Assembly (NCBI GenBank): GCA_945876755.1
Contig: CAMCPM010000006.1
Coordinates: forward strand, 54,668 to 118,667
Direction: 5' to 3'
Source: an uncultured Clostridia bacterium
GTDB taxonomy: Bacteria > Bacillota > Clostridia > Oscillospirales > Ruminococcaceae
Length of the DNA stretch: 64,000 bases
The translations under genes were made by a program, and so were the position numbers. A model generated the notes under the pieces. That model was not told where the DNA came from. It did not search any database and saw only the letters and a program-made list of their open reading frames with translations. Shown here piece after piece: positions 50,224-57,792 of the stretch (positions within the stretch are counted from its first letter, which is position 1; every line of letters starts with the position of its first letter).

Positions 50224-51390
50224 GTGAAAACTGATACCCGTGAAAAATCACAGGGCAACGAGGTCGTTGAGGCTCATATTGATTTGCGCTATCAGGACAA
50301 GGCTTACAACGAAAGCTTTAAGCAGTGGCGGAAGCACAAGCAGGATTCCATCGGATTTTATTTCGCAGAAAAGCCGAATCAGCGCGTATATCAGGACGGC
50401 GTGGGCTTTATCAAGGATTACCCAGAAGCCCATGAAACAAAGGCTTTTCATCGTGTTCTGACTATCCTCGGACTGATTTTGCTTTACAGAGTCATTTTTG
50501 ATACTCTTTCAGTGTATGTTGTACCATATATTCTTGAACAGCTTGGATTTGACATTCATTTCAGCTTTTTTTCCGGCATACGTTACGGAAATGAAACTCT
50601 GATGATAACCATCGACCTTATTTCACAAATTATAGGGCGTGTCGTTCCCATTGCTATTCTTATCAAGCATCTGGAAATGCCCTTTTCCGTAATGGTTCCC
50701 ATGAAAATTACAAACAAACCAATGTTTGTTTTCAGTATGCCTGCGGCTTTGCTGACGGCAGGCTGCTGCGGAATTTTATCATACTTTTATGAACAGGTTT
50801 TATCGGCATGCCATATTGATTCATCTCGCTCCTTTTTAGTGCCGGAACATACCGATGATATTATTTACAGCTTTATCGTTCATGTTATTATCATTTCCCT
50901 GATAAGCGAATTCTGTACTCATGGTGTAATTCTTCAGCTTACACGACAGTTCGGCGACGGTACGGCGCTTGTTATTACCGCTCTCATCACATCGGCTTCT
51001 ACTTATGATATAACGCAGTTCCCGTATGCTGCTGTTACTTCGCTCATAATCGGATATTTCACAATACGCACTGGCTCGGTTATCACTGCGCTTATAATGC
51101 GTATTATAATCCGTATGTCCACTTATACTCTGTATTATCTGGATTATAAGACAGATCCGCTGTACAGCGATACTCTGGTTATTGCTTTTCTGTTCCTTAT
51201 AATTATGATAGGTATGATAGCTACTGTACATTTTCTTTGTAATCACAGCGACCGTTTCGGTATGACTATCAAGCCGAGATATATGTCCTTGGGAAGCAAA
51301 GTTCTTGCGGCTTCATCAAGCATACCTGTCATTATTTGGTTTACTCTGACATTCCTTCTCACAATAAGAAACCTTAATTTGCAGATTTGA
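50224..51390 (+). CDS. Polytopic membrane protein, CPBP-like but with degenerate motif
   Basis: A 388-residue protein with a hydrophilic N-terminal about 75 residues and eight or more hydrophobic helices. The stretch IISLISEFCTHGVILQLTRQFGDGTALVITAL occupies the place of the CPBP/ABI protease motif EExxxRG, but the second Glu and the Arg are replaced, so protease activity is doubtful. Start: GTG 50224, with GGAGG 11 bases upstream; the GTG at 50212 lies inside that ribosome site. It sits 25 bases before the TadA fusion. Function unknown. Confidence 0.7.
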   Translation: MKTDTREKSQGNEVVEAHIDLRYQDKAYNESFKQWRKHKQDSIGFYFAEKPNQRVYQDGVGFIKDYPEAHETKAFHRVLTILGLILLYRVIFDTLSVYVVPYILEQLGFDIHFSFFSGIRYGNETLMITIDLISQIIGRVVPIAILIKHLEMPFSVMVPMKITNKPMFVFSMPAALLTAGCCGILSYFYEQVLSACHIDSSRSFLVPEHTDDIIYSFIVHVIIISLISEFCTHGVILQLTRQFGDGTALVITALITSASTYDITQFPYAAVTSLIIGYFTIRTGSVITALIMRIIIRMSTYTLYYLDYKTDPLYSDTLVIAFLFLIIMIGMIATVHFLCNHSDRFGMTIKPRYMSLGSKVLAASSSIPVIIWFTLTFLLTIRNLNLQI

Positions 51391-51415
51391 AGCATTATCC
51401 GAAAGGAATTTTTTC

Positions 51416-52390
51416 ATGCAGTTTATGAATGATGAATATTATATGGCGGCAGCTTTGAAGCTTGCGCATGAAGCTGCTGCCGACGGTGAAACTCCTGTCG
51501 GGGCTGTTGTTGTACGGCAGGACGGCTTTATTGCCGGCAAGGGCAGAAACAGGCGTGAAAAGGGCAGAAACGCTCTTTATCACGCCGAAATTTTAGCGAT
51601 AGATGAGGCGTGCCGCACTCTCGGAGGCTGGCGGCTTAGCGGATGTACACTTTATGTTACCCTTGAACCGTGTCCCATGTGCGCCGGAGCAATTATAAAC
51701 TCGCGTATCGACAGGGTAGTTTTTGCCGCACAGGATAAGGTTTCCGGCTCGGCAGGCTCTGCGGTAAATCTTTTTGAAACAGGCCTAAATTACCGTCCTG
51801 CCGTTACTGCGGGAGTTATGCAGGAGGAAAGCGAGACTCTTCTAAAAGATTTTTTTTCAAAGCTCAGGGAGGAAAGAAAAATGTTTAGAATAAAGCTTAT
51901 TGAAGTAAAAACCGATGTGCAGATAGAAAATACCGCTGTGCTGGCGGACGAAATATGGCATGAATGGTTCCCGTCGATACTCACAGGCGAACAGATAGAT
52001 TATATGGTTGAAAAGTTCCAGTCGGTCGGGGCAATCACCGAGCAGATAGCTTCGGGCGGTTACACATATTATATCATCAGAAAGGGAAACGCTTATATAG
52101 GCTATACTGCGATACGTCCTGACGATGACGGCAGACTGTTTCTTTCAAAAATATACATCAAAAAAGAGTACCGCGGCAACGGCTATGCCAAGGAGGTTTT
52201 TGAGTTTCTTAAGAAATACTGCCGTGAAAACAGGCTAAATGCTATCTGGCTTACGGTAAACAAACACAATGACAATTCCATTGCCGTGTATAAAAAATGC
52301 GGTTTCAGTATGATCGGCGAAGGTGTTGCCGATATCGGCAACGGTTTTGTTATGGACGATTATTACTTTCAGCTGGATATTACCGGCTGA
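51416..52390 (+). CDS. tadA: tRNA adenosine deaminase TadA fused to GNAT acetyltransferase
   Basis: A 324-residue fusion. Residues 1-154 are TadA, which converts A34 to inosine in tRNA-Arg: ALYHAEILAI with catalytic Glu and zinc His, and TLEPCPMCAGAI with the two zinc Cys. Residues 155-324 are a GNAT acetyltransferase (LFLSKIYIKKEYRGNGYAKEVFEFL with the acetyl-CoA loop RGNGYA). The junction carries a strong internal ribosome site and an in-frame ATG at 51881. The substrate of the GNAT part is unknown. AAGGAA precedes the main ATG. Confidence 0.92.
   Translation: MQFMNDEYYMAAALKLAHEAAADGETPVGAVVVRQDGFIAGKGRNRREKGRNALYHAEILAIDEACRTLGGWRLSGCTLYVTLEPCPMCAGAIINSRIDRVVFAAQDKVSGSAGSAVNLFETGLNYRPAVTAGVMQEESETLLKDFFSKLREERKMFRIKLIEVKTDVQIENTAVLADEIWHEWFPSILTGEQIDYMVEKFQSVGAITEQIASGGYTYYIIRKGNAYIGYTAIRPDDDGRLFLSKIYIKKEYRGNGYAKEVFEFLKKYCRENRLNAIWLTVNKHNDNSIAVYKKCGFSMIGEGVADIGNGFVMDDYYFQLDITG
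51866..51883 (+). promoter_or_regulatory. Internal ribosome site and start inside tadA-GNAT
   Basis: AGGGAGG (51866-51872) lies 8 bases before an in-frame ATG (51881) that is exactly the first residue of the GNAT domain (MFRIKLIEV). It would allow a separate GNAT protein of 169 residues from the same gene. Confidence 0.6.
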
Positions 52391-52407
52391 TTCAAAGGAG
52401 TGATGTT

Positions 52408-52677
52408 ATGTTCCGTATATTGGCTAAAGCCGTTTTGGACACGGTAAAACCTAAACGTGTTGCTGCTTTCCTTTTCATGCTGCTTCTTCCTTTTACTGCT
52501 GCTGCGGCAGTTTTTCTCAAGCGGACTCATTTCAGAAACGGCAGCGGTACTGAGACAGATATGTATATTATCGGCAAAAAATGCAATCCCAAAGCCGCGT
52601 TCGTTACAAACGTAAAACGCAAAAAAGCATTAAAAATGCTCTCAAAATGCTATTTAAACAGCAATTTTACCGAATAA
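52408..52677 (+). CDS. Small membrane-associated protein of unknown function
   Basis: An 89-residue protein, MFRILAKAVLDTVKPKRVAAFLFMLLLPFTAAAAVFLKRTH, with one hydrophobic helix at about 18-37 and a basic C-terminal part (NVKRKKALKMLSKC). ATG 52408 has AAAGGAG 8 bases upstream and follows the TadA fusion by 17 bases. No family recognised. Confidence 0.65.
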   Translation: MFRILAKAVLDTVKPKRVAAFLFMLLLPFTAAAAVFLKRTHFRNGSGTETDMYIIGKKCNPKAAFVTNVKRKKALKMLSKCYLNSNFTE

Positions 52678-52822
52678 TTCTTCAAAATTATTACAATTTT
52701 TTTGGCAAAAAAAATTATTTATCCATCTATCGTGTAAACTCACCAAAAAATCAAAACATATGTCATAATATAAATATCTCGTTTTTTTCGAGTTTTCATT
52801 TTGATTTAAGGGGAGGGTTCTC

Positions 52823-53053
52823 ATGAAGCTCAGAATTCGTGATTTGCGTGAAGATAATGATTTATACCAGCGTAATATTGCTGAATATCTTAATTGTACT
52901 CAGCAGACCTATTCAAGATATGAAACAGGCGATCTTGAACCATCTCTGCCCGTTATGGCAAAGCTTGCCGAATTTTATAATACCAGCGTGGACTTCCTTA
53001 TGGGTCTTACAGACGTGAGAGAGCCTTACAAGCACAGTACAAAAAACAAATAA
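52823..53053 (+). CDS. XRE-family helix-turn-helix regulator
   Basis: A 76-residue single-domain Cro/CI-type DNA-binding protein: IRDLREDNDLYQRNIAEYLNCTQQTYSRYETGDLEPSLPVMAKLAEFYNTSVDFLMGLTD. GGGGAGG precedes the ATG. It is likely co-transcribed with the MmcQ-like gene 15 bases on. Target unknown. Confidence 0.92.
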   Translation: MKLRIRDLREDNDLYQRNIAEYLNCTQQTYSRYETGDLEPSLPVMAKLAEFYNTSVDFLMGLTDVREPYKHSTKNK

Positions 53054-53068
53054 ACGGAGAATCTTGCT

Positions 53069-53425
53069 ATGACCCGAAGCGAATACCTTGATTTCTGCGG
53101 TACAATAGCCGCTGCGGTATCCGACTGTCCTTTTGAAAACGACGCCGAAAGCGTCGTTATTCGCCACCGTGATACTCGAAAATGGTTTGGAATTATTATG
53201 GAATTGAACGGAAAAACGATTGTTAATCTTAAATGTGAACCTATGGAAGCGGATTTTCTCCGCGCTCAATTCGCCGGAGTTACTCCTGCGTATCATATGA
53301 ATAAAATTCACTGGAACACGGTATATCTCGATTCGGACGTTCCCGATGATGAAATAAAGCGTATGACTATGAACAGCTTTTATCTTACCGAAAAAAATAC
53401 AAAAAGCAAACGGAAAACAAATTAG
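53069..53425 (+). CDS. MmcQ/YjbR-family protein
   Basis: A 118-residue protein of the MmcQ/YjbR double-wing fold: MTRSEYLDFCGTI, then RHRDTRKWFGIIMELNGKTIVNLKCEPMEADFLRAQFAGVTPAYHMNKIHWNTVYL. Members are thought to bind DNA or be involved in stress, without a defined mechanism. The C-terminus TKSKRKTN is encoded by the left arm of the terminator that follows. Confidence 0.9.
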   Translation: MTRSEYLDFCGTIAAAVSDCPFENDAESVVIRHRDTRKWFGIIMELNGKTIVNLKCEPMEADFLRAQFAGVTPAYHMNKIHWNTVYLDSDVPDDEIKRMTMNSFYLTEKNTKSKRKTN

Positions 53426-53451
53426 TTTTGTTTTCCGTTTTATTTTTCTTT
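53406..53451 (+). terminator. Terminator after the MmcQ-like gene
   Basis: AAACGGAAAACAAA pairs with TTTGTTTTCCGTTT around the stop codon, followed by T-rich sequence. Confidence 0.85.
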
Positions 53452-53659
53452 TATTTGCCTTTTTCCATTCTTTCATATTTTTAACACATTCGGCAGTTAT
53501 AATATAGCCATAGTCGGAACAAGATATTTCCGAATTTCATATAGTTTGAAAATTCTTTTTCAAATTTCTCTCCTTTTACTGCCGGCAGACAACGCCGGTG
53601 AAAATCAAGCGGCTCTGCAAAAAATAACAGGGCAAATCGCTTTTTGTTATAATATTGCC

Positions 53660-53788
53660 GTCCGGCAGCCTTCGGAATACTCAAAAGGCGGATGGGCGGC
53701 GTCCAACAGCAGCCTGTTAAGGGTACACCTCCCCTTGCAGTTTTATATAAAAGCCTTCGGGATCACAAGCTCCCGAAGGCAATTTTTT
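53660..53788 (+). ncRNA. Putative stand-alone structured small RNA
   Basis: A TATAAT box (53648-53653) with a weak TAACAG 17 bases upstream predicts a transcript start near 53660. The next about 130 bases hold no credible ORF but fold well. A first stem-loop is GCCTT/AAGGC, closed by GTCCG/CGGAT. A second is CTG-AAGGG with CCCTT-CAG (53713-53740). The end is a terminator GCCTTCGGGA/TCCCGAAGGC (53753-53780) with six T. Compact size and an own promoter and terminator fit a trans-acting RNA. A 6S-like RNA was considered but not confirmed. Confidence 0.45.
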
Positions 53789-53810
53789 ATAGCGGAAACG
53801 GCGATTTTGC

Positions 53811-53839
53811 TTGACAAATCCGCAAAAAAACGATATAAT
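53811..53839 (+). promoter_or_regulatory. tRNA-Leu promoter, now reading into the mobile element
   Basis: Consensus TTGACA (53811-53816), 17 bases, TATAAT (53834-53839), 20 bases before the tRNA 5' end. Because the tRNA is broken, its transcripts run into element DNA. Confidence 0.85.
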
Positions 53840-53859
53840 ATTATTGTTATTTTTGTTAC

Positions 53860-53895
53860 GCGGGTGTGGCGGAATTGGCAGACGCGCCAGACTTA
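53860..53895 (+). pseudogene. 5' half of a tRNA-Leu gene, broken in the anticodon loop (element junction)
   Basis: GCGGGTG acceptor strand, T-G, a Leu-type D arm (GCGGAATTGGCAGACGCG), the anticodon stem CCAGA and loop start CTTA are all present. The expected stem partner TCTGG, the variable arm and the T arm are missing; the sequence continues TGATGCGATAAAG instead. The loop start CTTA fits a UAG or UAA Leu anticodon. This is best read as the left attachment junction of an integrated element, with the 3' half displaced to the far side outside the window. Confidence 0.75.
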
Positions 53896-54243
53896 TGATG
53901 CGATAAAGCGTTGATTATGTGCTTGTTTTCAGTCTCTTTTCACATTGTTTAAAGTTGCTGTAAACGGCTATTTTACGTTGTTTGAAGGCAAGAATCATTT
54001 AATTGTCTTGAATTTCCAATTTTGTATTCTCTGAGATTTGGTTAGAAAAAGTGTTAGAAAGATCGTTTGCCGTTTGACATATTTTTTGTTCCTTGAATTA
54101 ACCTTGTTTGCGGAATAGGGTTAGTTGAGGGAATGAATAAAATAAGGATAGTAGAGCTTTGTGGGCTTTACTATCTTTTAATTATACAACTATGTTATAA
54201 ATACCAATGTGTTAACTTTCACCCATGTACAATAATTATTATT
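53896..54243. other. Element left end, noncoding
   Basis: About 350 bases without a credible gene. It contains two direct copies of GTTAGAAA, 12 bases apart (54041 and 54053), resembling arm-type sites near attachment sequences. It also has a hairpin with GATAGTA...TACTATC (about 54147-54176) followed by CTTTT, which could stop transcription from the tRNA promoter. Confidence 0.5.
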
Positions 54244-54618
54244 TTATTGCCCAGATGCTTGTGCTAATGCGAATATAATTGCTCCAACAGTAATAATAGC
54301 AAAATAAATTTTAATTGACTTTTCTATGCTTTTTATAAATAATGTTGCTGTATGTTGACTTTTAGATATTTTTTTTAATAATTCTTCATTTCTTTCTTGC
54401 TTTTTACATAATCTATATAACAATGCTGTATTTATTTCATTTTCATCTGGATAAACAATTTTATAATAATCAGGACTTTCGCCTTCTTTTTCTTTTACAG
54501 TATAATATTTCTCTTTTTCACTTTCAGATAAATTTTTGGTTTCTTTCTCATATACTTCTTCATCTATCGAAACATATTCAGCTAAATATTCAAGTAAATC
54601 GTCTTTATCCATTGCCAT
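54244..54618 (-). CDS. Small tail-anchored protein of unknown function
   Basis: A 124-residue protein: acidic, charged N-terminal part (MAMDKDDLLEYLAEYVSIDEEVYEKE), a helical region, and a single hydrophobic helix at the very C-terminus (IKIYFAIITVGAIIFALAQASGQ), so it is probably anchored by its tail. No family recognised. The ribosome site AGGAG is about 9 bases upstream. Confidence 0.7.
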   Translation of the reverse strand: MAMDKDDLLEYLAEYVSIDEEVYEKETKNLSESEKEKYYTVKEKEGESPDYYKIVYPDENEINTALLYRLCKKQERNEELLKKISKSQHTATLFIKSIEKSIKIYFAIITVGAIIFALAQASGQ

Positions 54619-54650
54619 AATAACATCTCCTAAATTTACTATTTAGTTAC

Positions 54651-54679
54651 ATTATATACCCGAAAATATTGTTTGTCAA
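54651..54679 (-). promoter_or_regulatory. Promoter of the tail-anchored protein gene
   Basis: Leftward TTGACA (54679-54674), 17 bases, TATAAT (54656-54651). Just downstream is ACTATTTAGTT, the core also found in the XRE operators at 55800, possibly a weak extra site. Confidence 0.7.
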
Positions 54680-55120
54680 TATAATTATCCATATCACACC
54701 ATTTTCAACCTAATTTCGAACTGTGTTAAATTTTTAACAATGTTACGAAATCCCAATGTTTTCAAGGGAAAATGCACATTCCGTTAAAACACCAAATAAT
54801 GGAAAGTACCTCTATAAACCCTCAAAAATCCCTTATTTTTTCTACGATTTCTCCGAATAAACATCAATTCCCATTAATTAGTATGAAATAACAACAAAAC
54901 ACCACTCCCAAAACCTCAAAAAACGGCTTAAAACCGTGGTTTTCCTTGTATTTTCGATTGTATTAACCGAAAAGCCTTGAAAAACCTTGATTTATAGCCG
55001 TTTTTATGCTTTTATATGCCGATAATCTCATTAAATTCCTTGATTTTTCAAGGATTTCTGTGTGTTGCTGCTCCTTTTGTTCCCGAATGTTCACGAAAGT
55101 ATCTCCGATTCCTTGAAATA
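54680..55120. other. AT-rich noncoding stretch
   Basis: About 440 bases with no credible ORF on either strand. Several CCTTGA repeats occur (near 54976, 54987, 55039 and 55111), one of them a CCTTGA/TCAAGG hairpin at about 55039-55054. No clear function. Confidence 0.4.
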
Positions 55121-55318
55121 TCAGTTATTTGCTTGCTTTTCGTGTTCCTTTATCAGCTTATCCAGAGTGGGGCGTGAAATTCCTAACTGATGTGCAAGCT
55201 CCGTTTTGTTTAGTTCTCTGTGTATGTACTTACAATATAATTCATCAAACTTATCCGATGAAAAAGGCTTACGTCCTTTATATACTCCGTTGCGCTTTGC
55301 AAGCCTTATGTATTTTAG
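55121..55318 (-). pseudogene. C-terminal fragment of a serine resolvase/invertase
   Basis: On the minus strand, an open stretch of about 60 codons without start codon ends in TGA at 55121-55123. It reads LAKRNGVYKGRKPFSSDKFDELYCKYIHRELNKTELAHQLGISRPTLDKLIKEHE. The YKGRKP hinge followed by a helix-turn-helix is the DNA-binding tail of Tn3-type resolvases. The catalytic serine domain is absent; the fragment directly follows the stop of the next gene. It is a decayed recombinase remnant. Confidence 0.75.
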
Positions 55319-55692
55319 TTTTCAGCAAATATCAATTCGCTTTCGATTTCTTCAAGTGCTGCGTTAATAGCTTGTGAAAGCAAGTAGCATCTTATTGTGC
55401 TATCGAAATAAGCATAATCACCAGCGAAAAACTTATCAACGATTTTTTCTTTCTCTACGCAGAATTCAATTAATGCTTCTTTCAAAAGGTTTTCATTACC
55501 GTTCAGATACTCCCTTGACGTTTCATTGTCTGCATAGTCATCTCCGCCGTTTCCTGTGATTGTGCTGTCAATCCACAGATCATCTTCAAGCATTTCTTTT
55601 AATTCGTCAATGTCGGTAAAGTCTGTTGTTGTAACCTCATCACGGATATAGTTAATAATATCCTGTTTCATAGCTTCTAAATAGTTATACAT
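55315..55692 (-). CDS. Acidic protein of unknown function
   Basis: A 125-residue acidic helical protein: LEAMKQDIINYIRDEVTTTDFTDIDELKEMLEDDLWIDSTITGNGGDDYADNETSREYLNGNENLLKEAL. I have the impression that similar proteins occur on Clostridia mobile elements, but no function is known to me. AGGAGG precedes the ATG. Its promoter (TTGACT/TACAAT) holds an operator of the adjacent XRE regulator, so it should be under that control. Confidence 0.75.
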   Translation of the reverse strand: MYNYLEAMKQDIINYIRDEVTTTDFTDIDELKEMLEDDLWIDSTITGNGGDDYADNETSREYLNGNENLLKEALIEFCVEKEKIVDKFFAGDYAYFDSTIRCYLLSQAINAALEEIESELIFAEN

Positions 55693-55798
55693 AATTTGTA
55701 CCTCCTGTTTGGTTTTGCGTTTATTTGCGTTTGACTTTTTTTGATTTGTTTGTTATAATGGTTTTGTAAGGGATTTGTTATGTCCTTTACTGTCTATT

Positions 55799-55827
55799 AT
55801 TGTACACTATTTAGTTTACAAAGTCAA
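55799..55827 (-). promoter_or_regulatory. Leftward promoter with XRE operator A in its spacer
   Basis: TTGACT (55827-55822), 17 bases, TACAAT (55804-55799). A 22-bp imperfect palindrome occupies 55800-55821, with half-sites TTGTACACTA and TAGTTTACAA, filling the spacer and the -10. Confidence 0.75.
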
Positions 55828-55828
55828 T

Positions 55829-55853
55829 ATACTATGTAAACGAATTAGTGTAT
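55829..55853. promoter_or_regulatory. Weaker operator-like palindrome B
   Basis: ATACTA and TAGTGTAT flank an 11-base centre between operators A and C; it is a looser match to the same pattern. Confidence 0.4.
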
Positions 55854-55868
55854 AAGTTTTTGTATATT

Positions 55869-55890
55869 TTGTACATTATTTAATTTACAA
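55869..55890 (+). promoter_or_regulatory. XRE operator C upstream of the regulator gene
   Basis: A 22-bp imperfect palindrome with half-sites TTGTACATTA and TAATTTACAA, 69 bases from operator A. It lies in the likely promoter region of the XRE gene, whose -10 is not certain. Confidence 0.65.
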
Positions 55891-55935
55891 AAGCAAAATA
55901 CATAAAAGTAAAATTATAATAAGGAGTTTTTTAAT

Positions 55936-56154
55936 GTGACGATAACAACATTTATTAAAGAGCGTTTGCAAGAAATTGGAATGACTCAAACAGAATTAGC
56001 TACACAATTAAATACCACACGCCAGAATCTAAACAATAAAATGTCAAGGGATAATTTTTCAGCAAAAGAATTATCGGACATTTCAAAAATACTTGACACG
56101 GAACTAATAGTAAAAGATAAATCAGGAAAAGAATATAACATATCATATGAATAA
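55936..56154 (+). CDS. Small XRE-type regulator, likely autorepressor
   Basis: A 72-residue helix-turn-helix protein: TTFIKERLQEIGMTQTELATQLNTTRQNLNNKMSRDNFSAKELSDISKILDTELIVKDKSG. The start is GTG 55936, with AAGGAG 9 bases upstream; an ATG two bases earlier runs straight into a stop. Four similar palindromes lie around it (55800, 55869, 56154, 56223), so it most likely binds them and controls itself and both neighbours. Confidence 0.88.
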   Translation: MTITTFIKERLQEIGMTQTELATQLNTTRQNLNNKMSRDNFSAKELSDISKILDTELIVKDKSGKEYNISYE

Positions 56155-56175
56155 TGTACACTATATAATGTACAA
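56154..56175 (+). promoter_or_regulatory. XRE operator D
   Basis: Palindrome with half-sites ATGTACACTA and TAATGTACAA, starting at the stop codon of the XRE gene. Confidence 0.65.
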
Positions 56176-56216
56176 AATTAATAAAAGTATTACGGAATAA
56201 TTATAGAATAAGTCAA

Positions 56217-56250
56217 TTGACTTTGTACATTTATTAGTGTACAATATAAT
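56217..56250 (+). promoter_or_regulatory. Promoter of the J-domain gene with operator E in its spacer
   Basis: TTGACT (56217-56222), 17 bases, TACAAT (56240-56245). Operator E (56223-56244; TTGTACATTT and TTAGTGTACAA halves) fills the spacer exactly as operator A does on the other side. Regulation is probably coordinated. Confidence 0.78.
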
Positions 56251-56298
56251 CAAGAAATAAATCACAAGCATAAGCTTGTAAAGAAAGGTCTTGATTAT

Positions 56299-56805
56299 AT
56301 GATGAAATACTTTAACAACTGCAAATCAATCGAGGATGTAAAGAAGCTGTACAAAAAGCTTTGCAAGCAGTATCACCCAGATTTAAACAAGGACGATACA
56401 ACCGAAATAATGAAGCAGATCAATGCAGAATATGAAACAGCCTTTGAACGCTTCAAGAACATTCACGAAAGCGCAGACGATAACACAAAGACCTATACAG
56501 CAAGCAAGGAAACAAGCGAAACAGCAACCGAATTTATGGTTATCATTAATAAGCTTGTAACCTGTGAAGGGCTTGAAATTGACCTTTGCGGTCGTTGGAT
56601 TTGGGCAACTGGTACAACATTCCCACATAAGGACATATTAAAGGGTCTTGGCTTCAGATTTGCAAGCAAGAAAAAATGCTGGTATTGGCACAAAGATGAA
56701 GATGCTTGCAGAAGTCGTAAAAATATGAGCCTTGACGAAATCAAAGAAAAATACGGTTGCGAAACGTTCAAGGGCGTATCTGCTCCCAGACTTGCAACAG
56801 CATAA
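56299..56805 (+). CDS. J-domain protein
   Basis: A 168-residue protein. Residues 1-60 form a J domain with the HPD motif in KKLYKKLCKQYHPDLNKDDTTEIMKQINAEYETAF, so it should stimulate an Hsp70. Residues 80-160 form a second domain with conserved aromatic positions (CGRWIWATGTTFPHKDILKGLGFRFASKKKCWYW) that I cannot name. Such J proteins occur on phages and conjugative elements. It is controlled by operator E. The start may be the second Met (56302). Confidence 0.87.
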   Translation: MMKYFNNCKSIEDVKKLYKKLCKQYHPDLNKDDTTEIMKQINAEYETAFERFKNIHESADDNTKTYTASKETSETATEFMVIINKLVTCEGLEIDLCGRWIWATGTTFPHKDILKGLGFRFASKKKCWYWHKDEDACRSRKNMSLDEIKEKYGCETFKGVSAPRLATA

Positions 56806-56811
56806 TATAAA

Positions 56812-56876
56812 CGTGTGGACAGCACCCACACTATAATAAAAAGGGTATAGCCGTTAGAATGGTTATACCCTTTGTT
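56812..56876 (+). terminator. Terminator after the J-domain gene
   Basis: A GTGTGG/CCACAC hairpin (56812-56830), then AAAGGGTATA/TATACCCTTT with T-rich tail (about 56841-56876). Confidence 0.8.
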
Positions 56877-57178
56877 TTTGATTTGGAGCAGGTATATATA
56901 TTGCTGTAATACTGCTGTAAATGCTTTGTATGGCTTTGTAATTGCTTATGTATAAATTGCTTTTAAGCGATACAAAGCTGTTGTATGACGTTCTGAACGG
57001 CTTTGAAATGGTGCTTTGTGTTGCTGCATCGGGAGCAGTTGAAACGGTATATAATAGGGGGTATGGGTGTGTATGGGGGGGTACTTTACATCTTTAAAAC
57101 CTACTGTTTTGGTGTATATAGGTATAGTAGTTCCATTCTATTCACAAGCGGATTTTTGAGCATCGAAGCGAAAAACGC
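56877..57178. other. Noncoding stretch with GGAGCAGGT motif and inverted repeat
   Basis: No gene. GGAGCAGGT lies at 56885-56893 and a shorter GGAGCAG at 57032-57038. GCTTTGTAT (56923-56931) and ATACAAAGC (56970-56978) form a 9-bp inverted repeat. It shares the GGAGCAGGT word with the long noncoding region at 58.3-59.1 kb. Confidence 0.4.
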
Positions 57179-57207
57179 TTGACAAACACTCACGAATACT
57201 ATATAAT
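57179..57207 (+). promoter_or_regulatory. Promoter of the nucleotidyltransferase module
   Basis: Consensus TTGACA (57179-57184), 17 bases, TATAAT (57202-57207). Confidence 0.85.
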
Positions 57208-57249
57208 AAAAATGCAAATTGATTAATAGTATTAATGAAAGGTGATTTT

Positions 57250-57792
57250 ATGAATATATCTTCAGATGATAGAATAAAACAAGAAATAACAGAACGTCTT
57301 TTAAAGCTTGATGAAGAAGTATCATTGGCATTAGATGATACTGAAACCTATTATGAAATGGTAATTGTCGGTGGTGGAGCATTAGTTTTAATTGATAAAC
57401 TATCTCGTGCAACACAAGATATAGATGCAATAATGTACCCAAAAGAGTTATATCCGTTCCTTGAAAAATATGATATTAACAATCACGTTCTTGCATATAT
57501 GACGAATTTTGCACCTGATTATTATGATAGACGTATTAGGATTGATATACCAACAAAGAAAATACATTTTTATACAGCTTCATTAGAGGATATTGTAATA
57601 TCAAAACTGTTTTCAGATAGACCTAAAGATAAACATGATATTATGAATATAGAAATAATCAACGCACTTGATTGGAACAAGATGGATGAAATAATTAACA
57701 GCGAAGATTTTAATGATAATATTCTGAATGACAGACTCAGAAATGTATTTATGTACAACTACAGAGATTATAAAGAGGAGGCTTTGAAATGA
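57250..57792 (+). CDS. Nucleotidyltransferase-fold protein (DUF6036/AbiEii-like), probable toxin-antitoxin member
   Basis: A 180-residue protein. VIVGGGALVLIDKLSRATQDIDAIM is the GG...DxD signature of DNA-polymerase-beta-type nucleotidyltransferases, and SLEDIVISKLFSDRPKDKHDI is the second conserved block seen in AbiEii/DUF6036 proteins. Homologous folds act as toxins that modify tRNA or as antitoxins. The start is ATG 57250 with AAAGGTG upstream; ATG 57235 includes the ribosome site. It overlaps the next gene by four bases (ATGA). Confidence 0.8.
   Translation: MNISSDDRIKQEITERLLKLDEEVSLALDDTETYYEMVIVGGGALVLIDKLSRATQDIDAIMYPKELYPFLEKYDINNHVLAYMTNFAPDYYDRRIRIDIPTKKIHFYTASLEDIVISKLFSDRPKDKHDIMNIEIINALDWNKMDEIINSEDFNDNILNDRLRNVFMYNYRDYKEEALK

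Noticed and set aside
53660..53788. SRP RNA (scr), because tadA lies nearby as in Bacillus
   Set aside because: The conserved apical GGAAG/AGCAGCC tetraloop region of SRP RNA could not be found on either strand.
53860..53895. Group I intron inside tRNA-Leu as the reason for the break
   Set aside because: No group I core elements or downstream 3' tRNA half were found within the following sequence, and accessory genes follow instead.
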